From Sepiola atlantica (taxonomy: Eukaryota > Mollusca > Cephalopoda > Sepiida > Sepiolidae): DNA of 64,000 bases. Numbering within the stretch: the first letter of the stretch is position 1; every line of letters begins with the position of its first letter. Location: the NCBI GenBank assembly GCA_963556195.1, contig CAUVYP010001198.1, positions 806,001 to 870,000 of the forward strand, read 5' to 3'. Under the pieces are notes generated by a model that did no database searches, had not been told where the DNA came from, and saw only the letters and a program-made list of their open reading frames with translations. A program made the translations under genes and the position numbers. Positions 12,109-23,900 of this stretch are shown in pieces.

Positions 12109-13292
12109 CGTTTTAAAGTTGATATCGCTTTTGTTTATAACTTGCACATTTATTCGAATTGTGAAACGAAACTTTGTAGACAGTCGCGGAGACACATTTT
12201 CTACTGAAGTACCAAGTTTCAGAAGTGCAGATCTGTAAACTTTGCAGACCGTCGCGGAAGTGACTTTTCTACTGAAGTACCAAGTTTCAGAAGTGCAGCT
12301 CTTGTACTACCGGAGATGTGTCGATACAAACTGAATACGCAAAACACCTACAAAATTTAGTGCGTTTTTAAGTTGATATCGCTTTTGTTTATAACTTCCA
12401 CATTTATTCGAATTGTGAAACGAAACTTTGTAGACAGTCGCGGATACACATTTTCTACTGAAGTACCAAGTTTCAGAAGTGCAGATCTTGTACTACCGGA
12501 GATATGTCGATACAAACTGAATACGCAAAACATCTACAAATTTTAGCGCGTTTAAAAGTTGATAGCGCTTTTGTTTATAACTTTCAGATTTATTCGAATT
12601 ATGCCACGAAACTTTGCAGACCATCGCGGAGAAGCATTTTCTACTGAAGTACCAAGTTTCAGAAGTGCAGCTCTTGTACTGCCGGAGATATGTCGATACA
12701 AACTGAATACGCAAAACATCAACAAAATTAAGCGCGTTTTAAAGTTGATATCGCTTTTGTTTATAACTTTCACATTTATTCGAATTGAGCCACGAAACTT
12801 TGCAGACAGTCGCGGAGACACATTTTCTAATGAGGTACTAAGATTAAGAAGTGCAGCTTTTGTACTACCGGAGATATGTCGATACAAACTGAATACGTAA
12901 AACATCTACAAAATTTAGCGCGTCTTCAAGTTGATATCGCTTTTGTTTATAACTTTCAGATTTATTCGAATTGTGCCACGAAACTTTGCAGACCATCGCG
13001 GAGAGGCATTTTCTACTGAAGTACCAAGTTTAAGAAGTGCAGCTCTTGTACTGCCAGAGATATGTCGATACAAACTGAATACGCAAAACATCTACAAAAT
13101 TTAGCGCGTTTTAAAGTTGATAGCGCTTTTGTTTATAACTTTCAGATTTATTCGAATTGTGCCACGAAACTTTGCAGACCATCGAGGAGAGGCATTTTCT
13201 ACTGAAGTACTAAGTTTCAGAAGTGCAGCTCTTGTACTGCCGAGGATATGTCGATACAAACTGAATACGCAAAACATCAACAAAATTTAGCG
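12109..13292 (+). repeat. 1370-bp higher-order repeat, copy 4 (last monomer replaced)
   Basis: Composite monomer at 12109-12362. Its fusion join reads GATCTGTAAAC, where the other composites read GATCTTGAAAC. Monomers at 12363, 12549, 12735, 12921 and 13107 follow the HOR order, but the one starting at 13293 is a different type (GGGAAGGCA, CTAGTTTC) and belongs to the next block. It has AATTATGCC like copy 1, not the AATTAGGCC of copies 2-3, which suggests that the central two copies arose by duplication inside an older set. Confidence 0.85.
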
Positions 13293-13976
13293 CGTTTTAA
13301 AGTTGATATCGCTTTTGTTTATAACTTCCACATTTATTCGAATTGTGCCACGAAACTTTACAGACCATCGCGGGAAGGCATTTTCTACTGAAGTACCTAG
13401 TTTCAGAAGTGCAGCTCTTGTACTGCCGGAGATATGTCGATACAAACTCAATACGCAAAACACCAACAAAATTAAGCGCGTTTTAAAGTTGATATCGCTT
13501 TTGTTTATAACTTCCACATTTATTCGAATTGTGAAACGAAACTTTGTAGACAGTCGCGCAGACACATTTTCTACTGAAGTTCCAAGTTTCAGAAGTGCAG
13601 CTCTTGTACTACCGGAGATATGTCGATACAAACTGAATACGCAAAACATCAACAAAATTTAGCGCGTTTTAAAGTTAGTAGCGCTTTTGTTTATAACTTC
13701 CTCATTTATTCGAATTGTGCCACGAAACTTTGCAGACCATCGCGGAGAGGAATTTTCTACATAAGTACTAAGTTTCAGAAGTGCAGCTCTTGTACTACCG
13801 GAGATGTGTCGATACAAACTGAATACGCAAAACATCTACAAAATTTAGTGCGTTTTAAAGTTGATATCGCTTTTGTTTATAACTTCCACATTTATTCGAA
13901 TTGTGAAACGAAACTTTGTAGACAGTCGCGGAGACACATTTTCTACTGAAGTACCAAGTTTCAGAAGTGCAGCTCT
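13293..13976 (+). repeat. Four-monomer block duplicated at 16151-16834
   Basis: Units from 13293 reappear at 16151 with an offset of 2858 bp = 15 monomers plus one 68-bp composite piece. Shared rare variants are GCGGGAAGGCA, ACCTAGTTTC, ACTCAATACG, CACCAACAAAATTAAG, GCGCAGACAC, GTTAGTAGCGC and GAGGAATTTTCTACATAAG. The two copies diverge late in the fourth unit, where the first continues with GCAGCTC and the second with GCAGATC. Confidence 0.8.
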
Positions 13977-15152
13977 TGTACTACCGGAGATATGTCGATA
14001 CAAACTGAATACGCAAAACATCAACAAAATTCAGCGCGTTTTAAAGTTGATATCGCTTTTGTTTATAACTTGCACATTTATTCGAATTGTGAAACGAAAC
14101 TTTGTAGACAGTCGGGGAGACACATTTTCTACTGAAGTACCAAGTTTCAGAAGTGCAGCTCTTGTACTGCCGGAGATATGTCGATACAAACTGAATACGC
14201 AAAACATCAACAAAATTAAGCGCGTTTTAAAGTTGATAGCGCTTTTGTTTATAACTTCCACATTTATTCGAATTGTGCAACGAAACTTTGCAGACCATCG
14301 CGGAGAGGCATTTTCTACTGAAGTACCAAGTTTCAGAAGTGCAGCTCTTGTACTGCCGGAGATATGTCGATACAAACTGAATACGCAAAACATCAACAAA
14401 ATTAGGCGCGTTTTAAAGTTGATATCGCTTTTGTTTATAACTTTTACATTTATTTGAATTGTGAAACGAAACTTTGCAGACCGTCGCGGAAGTGCATTAT
14501 CTACTGAAGTACCAAGGTTCAGAAGTGCAGCTCTTGTACTACCGGAGATGTGTCGATACAAACTGAATACGCAAAACATCTACAAAATTTAGTGCGTTTT
14601 AAAGTTGATATCGCTTTTGTTTATAACTTCCACATTTATTCGAATTGTGAAACGAAACTTTGTAGACAGTCGCGGAGACACATTTTCTACTGAAGTACCG
14701 AGGTTCAGAAGTGCAGCTCTTGTACTACCGGAGATATGTCGATACAAACTGAATACGCAAAACATCTACAAAATTTAGCGCGTTTAAAAGTTGATAGCGC
14801 TTTTGTTTATAACTTTCAGATTTATTCGAATTGTGCCACGAAACTTTACAGACCATCGCGGAGAGGCATTTTCTACTGAAGTACCAAGTTTCAGAAGTGC
14901 AGCTCTTGTACTGCCGGAGATATGTCGATACAAACTGAATACGCAAAACATCAACAAAATTAAGCGCGTTTTAAAGTTGATATCGCTTTTGTTTATAACT
15001 TCCACATTTATTCGAATTGTGCCACGAAACTTTGCAGACAGTCGCGGAGACACATTTTCCACTGAAGTACCAAGTTTCAGAAGTGCAGCTCTTGTACTAC
15101 CGGAGATATGTCGATACAAACTGAATACGCAAAACATCAACAAAATTTAGCG
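13851..15152 (+). repeat. Block resembling the end of region A (6511-7998), one monomer shorter
   Basis: The units at 14037-14408 match 6697-7068 at an offset of 7340 bp, while 14781-15152 matches 7627-7998 at 7154 bp. The difference is exactly one monomer, lost in or near the mosaic unit 14409-14594. The 1370-bp HOR cluster is therefore flanked on both sides by the same monomer block, as expected if the cluster expanded inside a pre-existing array. Confidence 0.75.
14409..14594 (+). repeat. Mosaic monomer at a one-monomer loss
   Basis: Its left part (CTTTTACATTTATTTGAATTG) matches the unit at 7069. Its middle (CAGACCGTCGCGGAAGTGCATTATC) matches the next unit at 7255. The right part (AAGTACCAAGGTTCAG) is like the first type again. 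The two parental units are adjacent in the 6.5-8.0 kb block and a single 186-bp unit stands in their place here, so an in-register exchange with patchy conversion is the simplest reading. Confidence 0.65.
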
Positions 15153-16150
15153 CGTTTTAAAGTTGATATCGCTTTTGTTTATAACTTGCACATTTATTCG
15201 AATTGTGAAACGAAACTTTGTAGACAGTCGCGGAGACACATTTTCTACTGAAGTACCAAGTTTCAGAAGTGCAGATCTTGAAACTTTGCAGACCGTCGCG
15301 GAAGTGACTTTTCTACTGAAGTACCAAGTTTCAGAAGTGCAGCTCTTGTACTACCGGAGATGTGTCGATACAAACTGAATACGCAAAACATCTACAAAAT
15401 TTAGTGCGTTTTTAAGTTGATATCGCTTTTGTTTATAACTTCCACATTTATTCGAATTGTGAAACGAAACTTTGTAGACAGTCGCGGATACACATTTTCT
15501 ACTGAAGTACCAAGTTTCAGAAGTGCAGATCTTGTACTACCGGAGATATGTCGATACAAACTGAATACGCAAAACATCTACAAATTTTAGCGCGTTTAAA
15601 AGTTGATAGCGCTTTTGTTTATAACTTTCAGATTTATTCGAATTATGCCACAAAACTTTGCAGACCATCGCGGAGAAGCATTTTCTACTGAAGTACCAAG
15701 TTTCAGAAGTGCAGCTCTTGTACTGCCGGAGATATGTCGATACAAACTGAATACGCAAAACATCAACAAAATTAAGCGCGTTTTAAAGTTGATACCGCTT
15801 TTGTTTATAACTTCCACATTTATTCGAATTGAGCCACGAAACTTTGCAGACAGTCGCGGAGACACATTTTCTAATGAGGTACTAAGGTTAAGAAGTGCAG
15901 CTTTTGTACTACCGGAGATATGTCGATACAAACTGAATACGTAAAACATCTACAAAATTTAGCGCGTCTTCAAGTTGATATCGCTTTTGTTTATAACTTT
16001 CAGATTTATTCGAATTGTGCCACGAAACTTTGCAGACCATCGAGGAGAGGCATTTTCTACTGAAGTACTAAGTTTCAGAAGTGCAGCTCTTGTACTGCCG
16101 AGGATATGTCGATACAAACTGAATACGCAAAACATCAACAAAATTTAGCG
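15153..16150 (+). repeat. Fifth, partial copy of the 1370-bp higher-order repeat
   Basis: The composite monomer is at 15153-15406 (join at 15280/15281), followed by monomers at 15407, 15593 and 15779 that follow the HOR order. The final unit at 15965 combines HOR units 5 and 6. HOR unit 7 is missing and the block passes directly into the 16151 duplication. The composite here has AAACATCTAC where the four copies of region B have AAACACCTAC, so it is a diverged sister and not a recent copy. Confidence 0.85.
15965..16150 (+). repeat. Hybrid monomer (1370-bp HOR units 5 and 6 fused in register)
   Basis: It begins CGTCTTCAAG with GATATC, as in HOR unit 5 (8811). From ATCGAGGAGAGG onward it has the unit-6 variants (TACTAAG, CCGAGGATATG; compare 8997-9182). 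Length is exactly 186 bp. The switch lies in the sequence common to both parents, between about 15990 and 16042. The unit records the loss of one monomer by unequal exchange. Confidence 0.8.
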
Positions 16151-16834
16151 CGTTTTAAAGTTGATATCGCTTTTGTTTATAACTTCCACATTTATTCGAA
16201 TTGTGCCACGAAACTTTACAGACCATCGCGGGAAGGCATTTTCTACTGAAGTACCTAGTTTCAGAAGTGCAGCTCTTGTACTGCCGGAGATATGTCGATA
16301 CAAACTCAATACGCAAAACACCAACAAAATTAAGCGCGTTTTAAAGTTGATATCGCTTTTGTTTATAACTTCCACATTTATTCGAATTGTGAAACGAAAC
16401 TTTGTAGACAGTCGCGCAGACACATTTTCTACTGAAGTTCCAAGTTTCAGAAGTGCAGCTCTTGTACTACCGGAGATATGTCGATACAAACTGAATACGC
16501 AAAACATCAACAAAATTAAGCGCGTTTTAAAGTTAGTAGCGCTTTTGTTTATAACTTCCTCATTTACTCGAATTGTGCCACGAAACTTTGCAGACCATCG
16601 CGGAGAGGAATTTTCTACATAAGTACTAAGTTTCAGAAGTGCAGCTCTTGTACTACCGGAGATGTGTCGATACAAACTGAATACGCAAAACATCTACAAA
16701 ATTTAGTGCGTTTTAAAGTTGATATCGCTTTTGTTTATAACTTCCACATTTATTCGAATTGTGAAACGAAACTTTGTAGACAGTCGCGGAGACACATTTT
16801 CTACTGAAGTACCAAGTTTCAGAAGTGCAGATCT
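16151..16834 (+). repeat. Second copy of the 13293-13976 four-monomer block
   Basis: See the partner at 13293. A small number of substitutions separate the copies: CATTTACTCG here versus CATTTATTCG, and AAATTAAGCG here versus AAATTTAGCG before the third unit. Confidence 0.8.
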
Positions 16835-17824
16835 TGTACTACCGGAGATGTGTCGATACAAACTGAATACGCAAAACATCTACAAAATTTAGTGCGTTTT
16901 AAAGTTGATATCGCTTTTGTTTATAACTTGCACATTTATTCGAATTGTGAAACGAAACTTTCCAGACCATCGCGGAGAGGCATTTTCTACTGAAGTACCA
17001 AGTTTCAGAATGGCAGCTCTTGTACTGCCAGAGATATGTCGATAAAAACTGAATACGCAAAACATCTACAAAATTTAGCGCGTTTAAAAGTTGATAGCGC
17101 TTTTGTTTATAACTTTCAGATTTATTCGACTTGTGCCACGAAACTTTGCAGACCATGGCGGAGAGGCATTTTCTACTGAAGTTCCAAGCTTCAGAAGTGC
17201 AGCTCTTGTACTGCCGGAGATATGTCGATACAAACTGAATACGCAAAACATCAACAAAATTTAGCGCGTTTTAAAGTTGATATCGCTTTTGTTTATAACT
17301 TCCACATTTATTCGAATTGTGCCACGAAACTTTACAGACCATCGCGGGGAGGCATTTTCTACTAAAGTACCACGTTTCAGAAGTGCAGCTCTTGTACTAC
17401 CGGAGATGCGTCGATACAAACTGAATACGCAAAACATCTACAAAATTTAGTGCGTTTAAAAGTTGATAGCGCTTTTGTTTATATTTTTCAGATTTATTCG
17501 AATTGTGCCACGAAACTTTGCAGACCATCGCGGAGAGGCATTTTCTACTGAAGTACTAAGTTTCAGAAGTGCAGCTCTTGTACTGCCGAGGATATGTCGA
17601 TACAAACTGAATACGCAAAACATCAACAAAATTTAGCGCGTTTTAAAGTTGATATCGCTTTTGTTTATAACTTCCACATTTATTCGAATTGTGCGACAAA
17701 ACTTTACAGACCATCGCGGGGAGGCATTTTCTACTGAAGTTCCAAGTTTTAGAAGTGCAGCTCTTGTACTACCGGAGATGTGTCGATACAAACTGAATAC
17801 GCAAAACATCTACAAAATTTAGTG
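16835..17824 (+). repeat. Heterogeneous monomers without a clear higher-order period
   Basis: About five monomers with many private variants: CTTTCCAGACC near 16960, CAGAATGGCAG, GATAAAAACTG near 17042, ATTCGACTTG with CATGGCGG and AAGCTTC near 17127-17190, TATATTTTTCAG near 17480, and GTGCGACAAAAC near 17692. I could not match this run as a block to other parts of the window. No gene or other element is present. Confidence 0.7.
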
Positions 17825-18754
17825 CGTTTTAAAGTTGATAGCGCTTTTGTTTATAACTTCCACATTTATTCGAATGGTGAAACGAAACTTTGCAGACCGT
17901 CGCGGAAGTGACTTTTCTACTGAAGTACCAAGTTTCAGAAGTGCAGTTCTTGTACTACCGGAGATGTGTCGATACAAACTGAATACGCAAAACATCTACA
18001 AAATTTAGTGCGTTTTTAAGTTGATATCGCTTTTGTTTATAACTTCCACATTTATTCGAATTGTGAAACGAAACTTTGTAGACAGTCGCGGATACACATT
18101 TTCCACTGAAGTACCAAGTTTCAGAAGTGCAGATCTTGTACTACCGGAGATATGTCGATACAAACTGAATACGCAAAACATCTACAAAATTTAGCGCGTT
18201 TAAAAGTTGATAGCGCTTTTGTTTATAACTTTCAGATTTATTCGAATTATGCCACGAAACTTTGCAGACCATCGCGGAGAGGCATTTTCTACTGAAGTAC
18301 CAAGTTTCAGAAGTGCAGCTCTTGTACTGCCGGAGATATGTCGATACAAACTGAATACGCAAAACATCAACAAAATTAAGCGCGTTTTAAAGTTGATATC
18401 GCTTTTGTTTATAACTTCCACATTTATTCGAATTGAGCCACGAAACTTTGCAGACAGTCGCGGAGACACATTTTCTACTGAGGTACTAAGTTTAAGAAGT
18501 GCAGCTCTTGTACTACCGGAGATATGTCGATACAAACTGAATACGTAAAACATCTACAAAATTTAGCGCGTCTTAAAGTTGATATCGCTTTTGTTTATAA
18601 CTTTCAGATTTATTCGAATTGTGCCACGAAACTTTGCAGACCATCGCGGAGAGGCATTTTCTACTGAAGTACCAAGTTTCAGAAGTGCAGCTCTTGTACT
18701 GCCAGAGATATGTCGATACAAACTGAATACGCAAAACATCTACAAAATTTAGCG
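17825..18754 (+). repeat. Relative of the 1370-bp HOR lacking the 118-bp deletion
   Basis: The unit at 17825-18010 carries the diagnostic GGAAGTGACTTTTC of the composite monomer but is a complete 186-bp unit. It is followed by units at 18011 (CGTTTTTAAG, GCGGATACAC, GCAGATC), 18197 (AATTATGCC), 18383 (AATTGAGCC) and 18569 (CGTCTTAAAG), the order seen in units 2-5 of the 1370-bp HOR. This run therefore preserves the arrangement expected before the deletion that made the composite unit. The order breaks at 18755. Confidence 0.8.
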
Positions 18755-20985
18755 CGTTTAAAAGTTGATAGCGCTTATGTTTATAACTTTCACATTTATT
18801 TGAATTGTGAAACGAAACTTTGTAGACAGTCGCGGAGACACATTTTCTACTGGTGTACCAAGTTTCAGAAGTGCAGCTCTTGTACTGTTGGAGATATGTC
18901 GATACAAACTGAATACGCAAAACATCAACAAAATTAAGCGCGTTTTAAAGTTGATATCGCTTTTGTTTATAACTTCATCATTTATTCGAATTGTGCCACG
19001 AAACTTTGCAGACAGTCGCGGAGACACAGTTTCCACTGAACTACCAAGTTTAAGAAGTGCAGCTCTTGTACTTCCGGAGATATGTCGATACAAACTGAAT
19101 ACACAAAACATCGACAATTTTCGCGCGTTTTAAAGTTGATATCGCTTTTGTTTATAACTTCCACATTTATTCGAATTGATCCACGAAACTTTGCAGACCA
19201 TCGCGGAGAGGCATTTACTACTGAAGTACCAAGTTTCAGAAGTGCAGCTCTTGTACTACCGGAGATATGTCGATACAAACTGAATACGCAAAACATCAAC
19301 AAAATTTAGCGCGTTTTAAAGTTGATATCGCTTTTGTTTATAACTTCCACATTTATTCGAATTGTGAAACGAAACTTTGTAGACAGTCGCGGAGACACAT
19401 CTTCTACTGATGTACTAAGTTTCAGAAGTGCAGCTCTTGTACTACCGGAGATATGTCGATACAAACTGAATACGCAAAACATCAACAAAATTTAGCGCGT
19501 TTTAAAGTTGGTAGCGCTTTTGTTTATAACTTCCACATTTATTCGAATTGTGAAACGAAACTTTGTAGACAGTCGCGGAGACACATTTTCCACTGAAGTA
19601 CCAAGTTTCAGAAGTGCAGCTCTTGTACTACCGGAGATGTGTCGATACAAACTGAATACGCAAAACATCTACAAAATTTAGTGCGTTTTAAAGTTGATAT
19701 CGCTTTTGTTTATAACTTCCACATTTATTCGAATTGTGAAACGAAACTTTGTAGACAGTCGCGGAGACACATTATCTACTGAAATACCATGTGACAGAAT
19801 GGCAGCTCTTTTACTGCCGGAGATATGTCGATACAAACTGAATACGCAAAACATCTACAAAATTTAGCGCGTTTAAAAGTTGATAGCGCTTTTGTTTATA
19901 ACTTTCAGATTTATGAGAATTGTGCCACGAAACTTTACAGACCATCGCGGAGAGGCATTTTCTACTGAAGTACCAAGTTTCAGAAGTGCAGCTCTTGTAC
20001 TGCCGGAGATGTGTCGATACAAACTGAATACGCAAAACATCTACAAAATTTAGTGCGTTTTTAAGTTGATATCGCTTTTGTTTATAACTTCCACATTTAT
20101 TCGAATTGTGAAACGAAACTTTGCAGACAGTCGCAGAGACACATTTTCTACTGAGGTACCAAGTTTCAGAAGTGCAGCTCTTGTACTACCGGAGATATGT
20201 CGATACAAACTGAATACCTAAAACATCTACAAAATTTAGCGCGTCTTAAAGTTCATATCGCTTTTGTTTATAACTTTCAGATTTATTCGAATTGTGCCAC
20301 GAAACTTTGCAGACCATCGCGGAGAGGCATTTTCTACTGAAGTACCAAGTTTCAGAAGTGCAACTCTTGTACTGCCAGAGATATGTCGATACAAACTGAA
20401 TACCCAAAACATCTACAAAATTTAGCGTGTTTAAAAGTTGATAGCGCTTTTGTTTATAACTTTCAGATTTATTCGAATTGTGCCACGAAACTTTGCAGAC
20501 TATCGCAGAGAGGCATTTTCTACTGAAGTACCAAGTTTCAGAAGTGCAGCTCTTTTACTGCCGGAGATATGTCGATACAAACTGAATACGCAAAACATCA
20601 ACAAAATTTAGCGCGTTTTAAAGTTGATATCGCTTTTGTTTATAACTTCCACATTTATTCGAATTGTGCCACGAAACTTTACAGACCATCGCGGGGAAGC
20701 ATTTTCTACTGGTGTACCAAGTTTCAGAAGTGCAGCTCTTGTACTGCCGGAGATATGTCGATACAAACTGAATACGCAAAACATCGACAAAATTCAGCGC
20801 GTTTTAAAGTTGATATCGCTTTTGTTTATAACTTCCACATTTATTCGAATTGATCCACGAAACTTTGCAGACCATCGCGGAGAGGCATTTACTACTGAAG
20901 TACCAAGTTTCAGAAGTGCAGCTCTTGTACTACCGGAGATATGTCGATACAAACTGAATACGCAAAACATCAACAAAATTTAGCG
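18755..20985 (+). repeat. Region C start: twelve mixed monomers
   Basis: Units introduce variants that dominate the rest of the window and that I did not see to the left. These are GAATTGATCCACG (first near 19177), CTACTGGTGTACC (near 18849), TTTATGAGAATTG (near 19912) and CGACAAAATTCAG or its relatives. A 1-bp deletion lies near 19112 (CGACAATTTTCGCGCG), shifting the phase by -1. Blocks here recur later at long offsets, for example 19811-20035 with 28737-28961. Confidence 0.8.
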
Positions 20986-23900
20986 CGTTTTAAAGTTGAT
21001 ATCGCTTTTGTTTATAACTTCCACATTTATTCGAATTGTGAAACGAAACTTTGCAGACAGTCGCGGAGACACATCTTCTACTGAAGTACCAAGTTTCAGA
21101 AGTGCAGCTCTTGTACTACCGGAGATATGTCGATACAAACTGAATACGCAAAACATCAACAAAATTTAGCGCGTTTTAAAGTTGGTAGCGCTTTTGTTTA
21201 TAACTTCCACATTTATTCGAATTGTGAAACGAAACTTTGTAGACAGTCGCGGAGACACATTTTCCACTGAAGTACCAAGTTTCAGAAGTGCAGCTCTTGT
21301 ACTTCCGGAGATGTGTCGATACAAACTGAATACGCAAAACATCTACAAAATTTAGTGCGTTTTAAAGTTGATATCGCTTTTGTTTATAACTTCCACATTT
21401 ATTCGAATTGTGAAACGAAACTTTGTAGACAGTCGCGGAGACACATTATCTACTGAAGTACCACGTTTCAGAATGGCAGCTCTTGTACTGCCGGAGATAT
21501 GTCGATACAAACTGAATACGCAAAACATCTACAAAATTTAGCGCGTTTAAAAGTTGATAGCCCTTTTGTTTATAACTTCCACATTTATTCGAATTGTGCC
21601 ACGAAACTTTGCAGACCATCGCGGAGAGGCATTTTCTACTGAAGTACCAAGTTTCAGAAGTGCAGCTCTTGTACTGCTGGAGATATGTCGTCACAAACTG
21701 AACCCGCAACACATCGACAAAATTTAGCGCGTTTTAAAGTTGATATCGCTTTTGTTTATAACTTCCACATTTATTCGAATTGTGCCACGAAACTTGGCAG
21801 ACCATCGCGGAGAGGCATTTTCTACTGAAGTACCAAGTTTCAGAAGTGCAGCTCTAGTACTGCCAGAGATATGTCGATACAAACTGAATACGTAAAACAT
21901 CTACAAAATTTAGCGCGTTTAAAAGTTGATAGCGCTTTTGTTTATAACTTTCAGATTTATTCGAATTGTGCCACGAAACTTTACAGACCATCGCGGAGAG
22001 GCATTTTCTTCTGAAGTACCAAGTTTCAGAAGTGCAGCTCTTGTACTGCCAGAGATATGTCGATACAAACTGAATACGCAAAACATCTACAAAATTTAGC
22101 GCGTTTAAAAGTTGATAGCGCTTTTGTTTATAACTTTTAGATTTATGAGAATTGTGCCTCGAAACTTTACAGACCATCGCGGAGAGGCATTTTCTACTGA
22201 AGTACCAAGTTTCAGAAGTGCAGCTATTGTACTGCCGGAGATGTGTCGATACAAACTGAATACGCAAAAAATCTACAAAATTTAGTGCGTTTTTAAGTTG
22301 ATATCGCTTTTGTTTATAACTTCCACATTTATTCGAATTGTGAAACGAAACTTTGTAGACAGTCGCGGAGACACATCTTCTACTGAAGTACCAAGTTTCA
22401 GAAGTGCAGCTCTTGTACTACCGAAGATATGTCGATACAAACTGAATACGCAAAACATCAACAAAATTTAGCGCGTTTTAAAGTTGGTAGCGCTTTTGTT
22501 TATAACTTCCACATTTATTCGAATTGTGAAACGAAACTTTGTAGACAGTCGCGGAGACACATTTTCCACTGAAGTACCAAGTTTCAGAAGTGCAGCTCTT
22601 GTACTACCGGAGATGTGTCGATACAAACTAGATACGCAAAACATCTACAAAATTTAGTGCGTTTTAAAGTTGATATCGCTTTTGTTTATAACTTCCACAT
22701 TTATTCGAATTGTGAAACGAAACTTTGTAGACAGTCGCGGAGACACATTATCTACTGAAATACCATGTTTCAGAATGGCAGCTCTTTTACTGCCGGAGAT
22801 ATGTCGATAAAAACTGAATACGCAAAACATCTACAAAATTTAGCGCGTTTAAAAGTTGATAGCGCTTTTGTTTATAACTTTCAGATTTATTCGAATTGTG
22901 CCACGAAACTTTGCAGACCATCGCGGAGAGGCATTTTCTACTGAAGTACCAAGTTTCAGAAGTGCAGCTCTTGTACTGCCGGAGATATGTCGTCACAAAC
23001 TGAATACGCAAAACATCGACAAAATTTAGCGCGTTTTAAAGTTGATATCGCTTTTGTTTATAACTTCCACATTTATTCGAATTGTGCCACGAAACTTTGC
23101 AGACAGTCGCGGAGACACATTTTCTACTGAAGTACCAAGTTTAAGATGCAGCAGATCTTGTACTACCGGAGATGTGTCGATACAAACGGAATACGCAAAA
23201 CATCTACAAAATTAGTGCGTTTTAAAGTTGATATCGCTTTTGTTTATAACTTCCACATTTATTCGAATTGTGCACCGAAACTTTGCAGACCGTCGCGGAG
23301 AGGCATTTTCTACTGAAGTACCAAGTTTCAGATATGCAGCTCTTGTACTACCGGAGATGTGTCGATACAAACTGAATACGCAAAACATCTACAAAATTTA
23401 GTGCGTTTTAAAGTTGATATCGCTTTTGTTTATAACTTCAACATTTATTCGAATTGTGAAACGAAACTTTGTAGACACTCGCGGAGACACATCTTCTACT
23501 GAAGTATTAAGTTTCAGAAGTGCAGCTTTTGTACTACCGGAGATATGTCGATACAAACTGAATACGCAATACATCTACAAAATTTAGCGCGTTTAAAAGT
23601 TGATAGCGCTTTTGATTATAACTTCATCATTTATTCGAATTGTGCCACGAAACTTTGCAAACCATCGCGGAGAGGCATTCTCTACTGAAGTACCAAGTTT
23701 CAGAAGTGCAGCTCTTGTACTGCCGGAGATATGTCGATACAAACTGAATACGCAAAACATCAACAAAATTTAGCGCGTTTTAAAGTTGATAGCGCTTTTG
23801 ATTATAACTTCATCATTTATTCGAATTGTGCCACGAAACTTTGCAGACCATCGCGGAGAGGAATTTTCTACTCAAGTACCAAGTTTCAGAAGTGCAGCTC

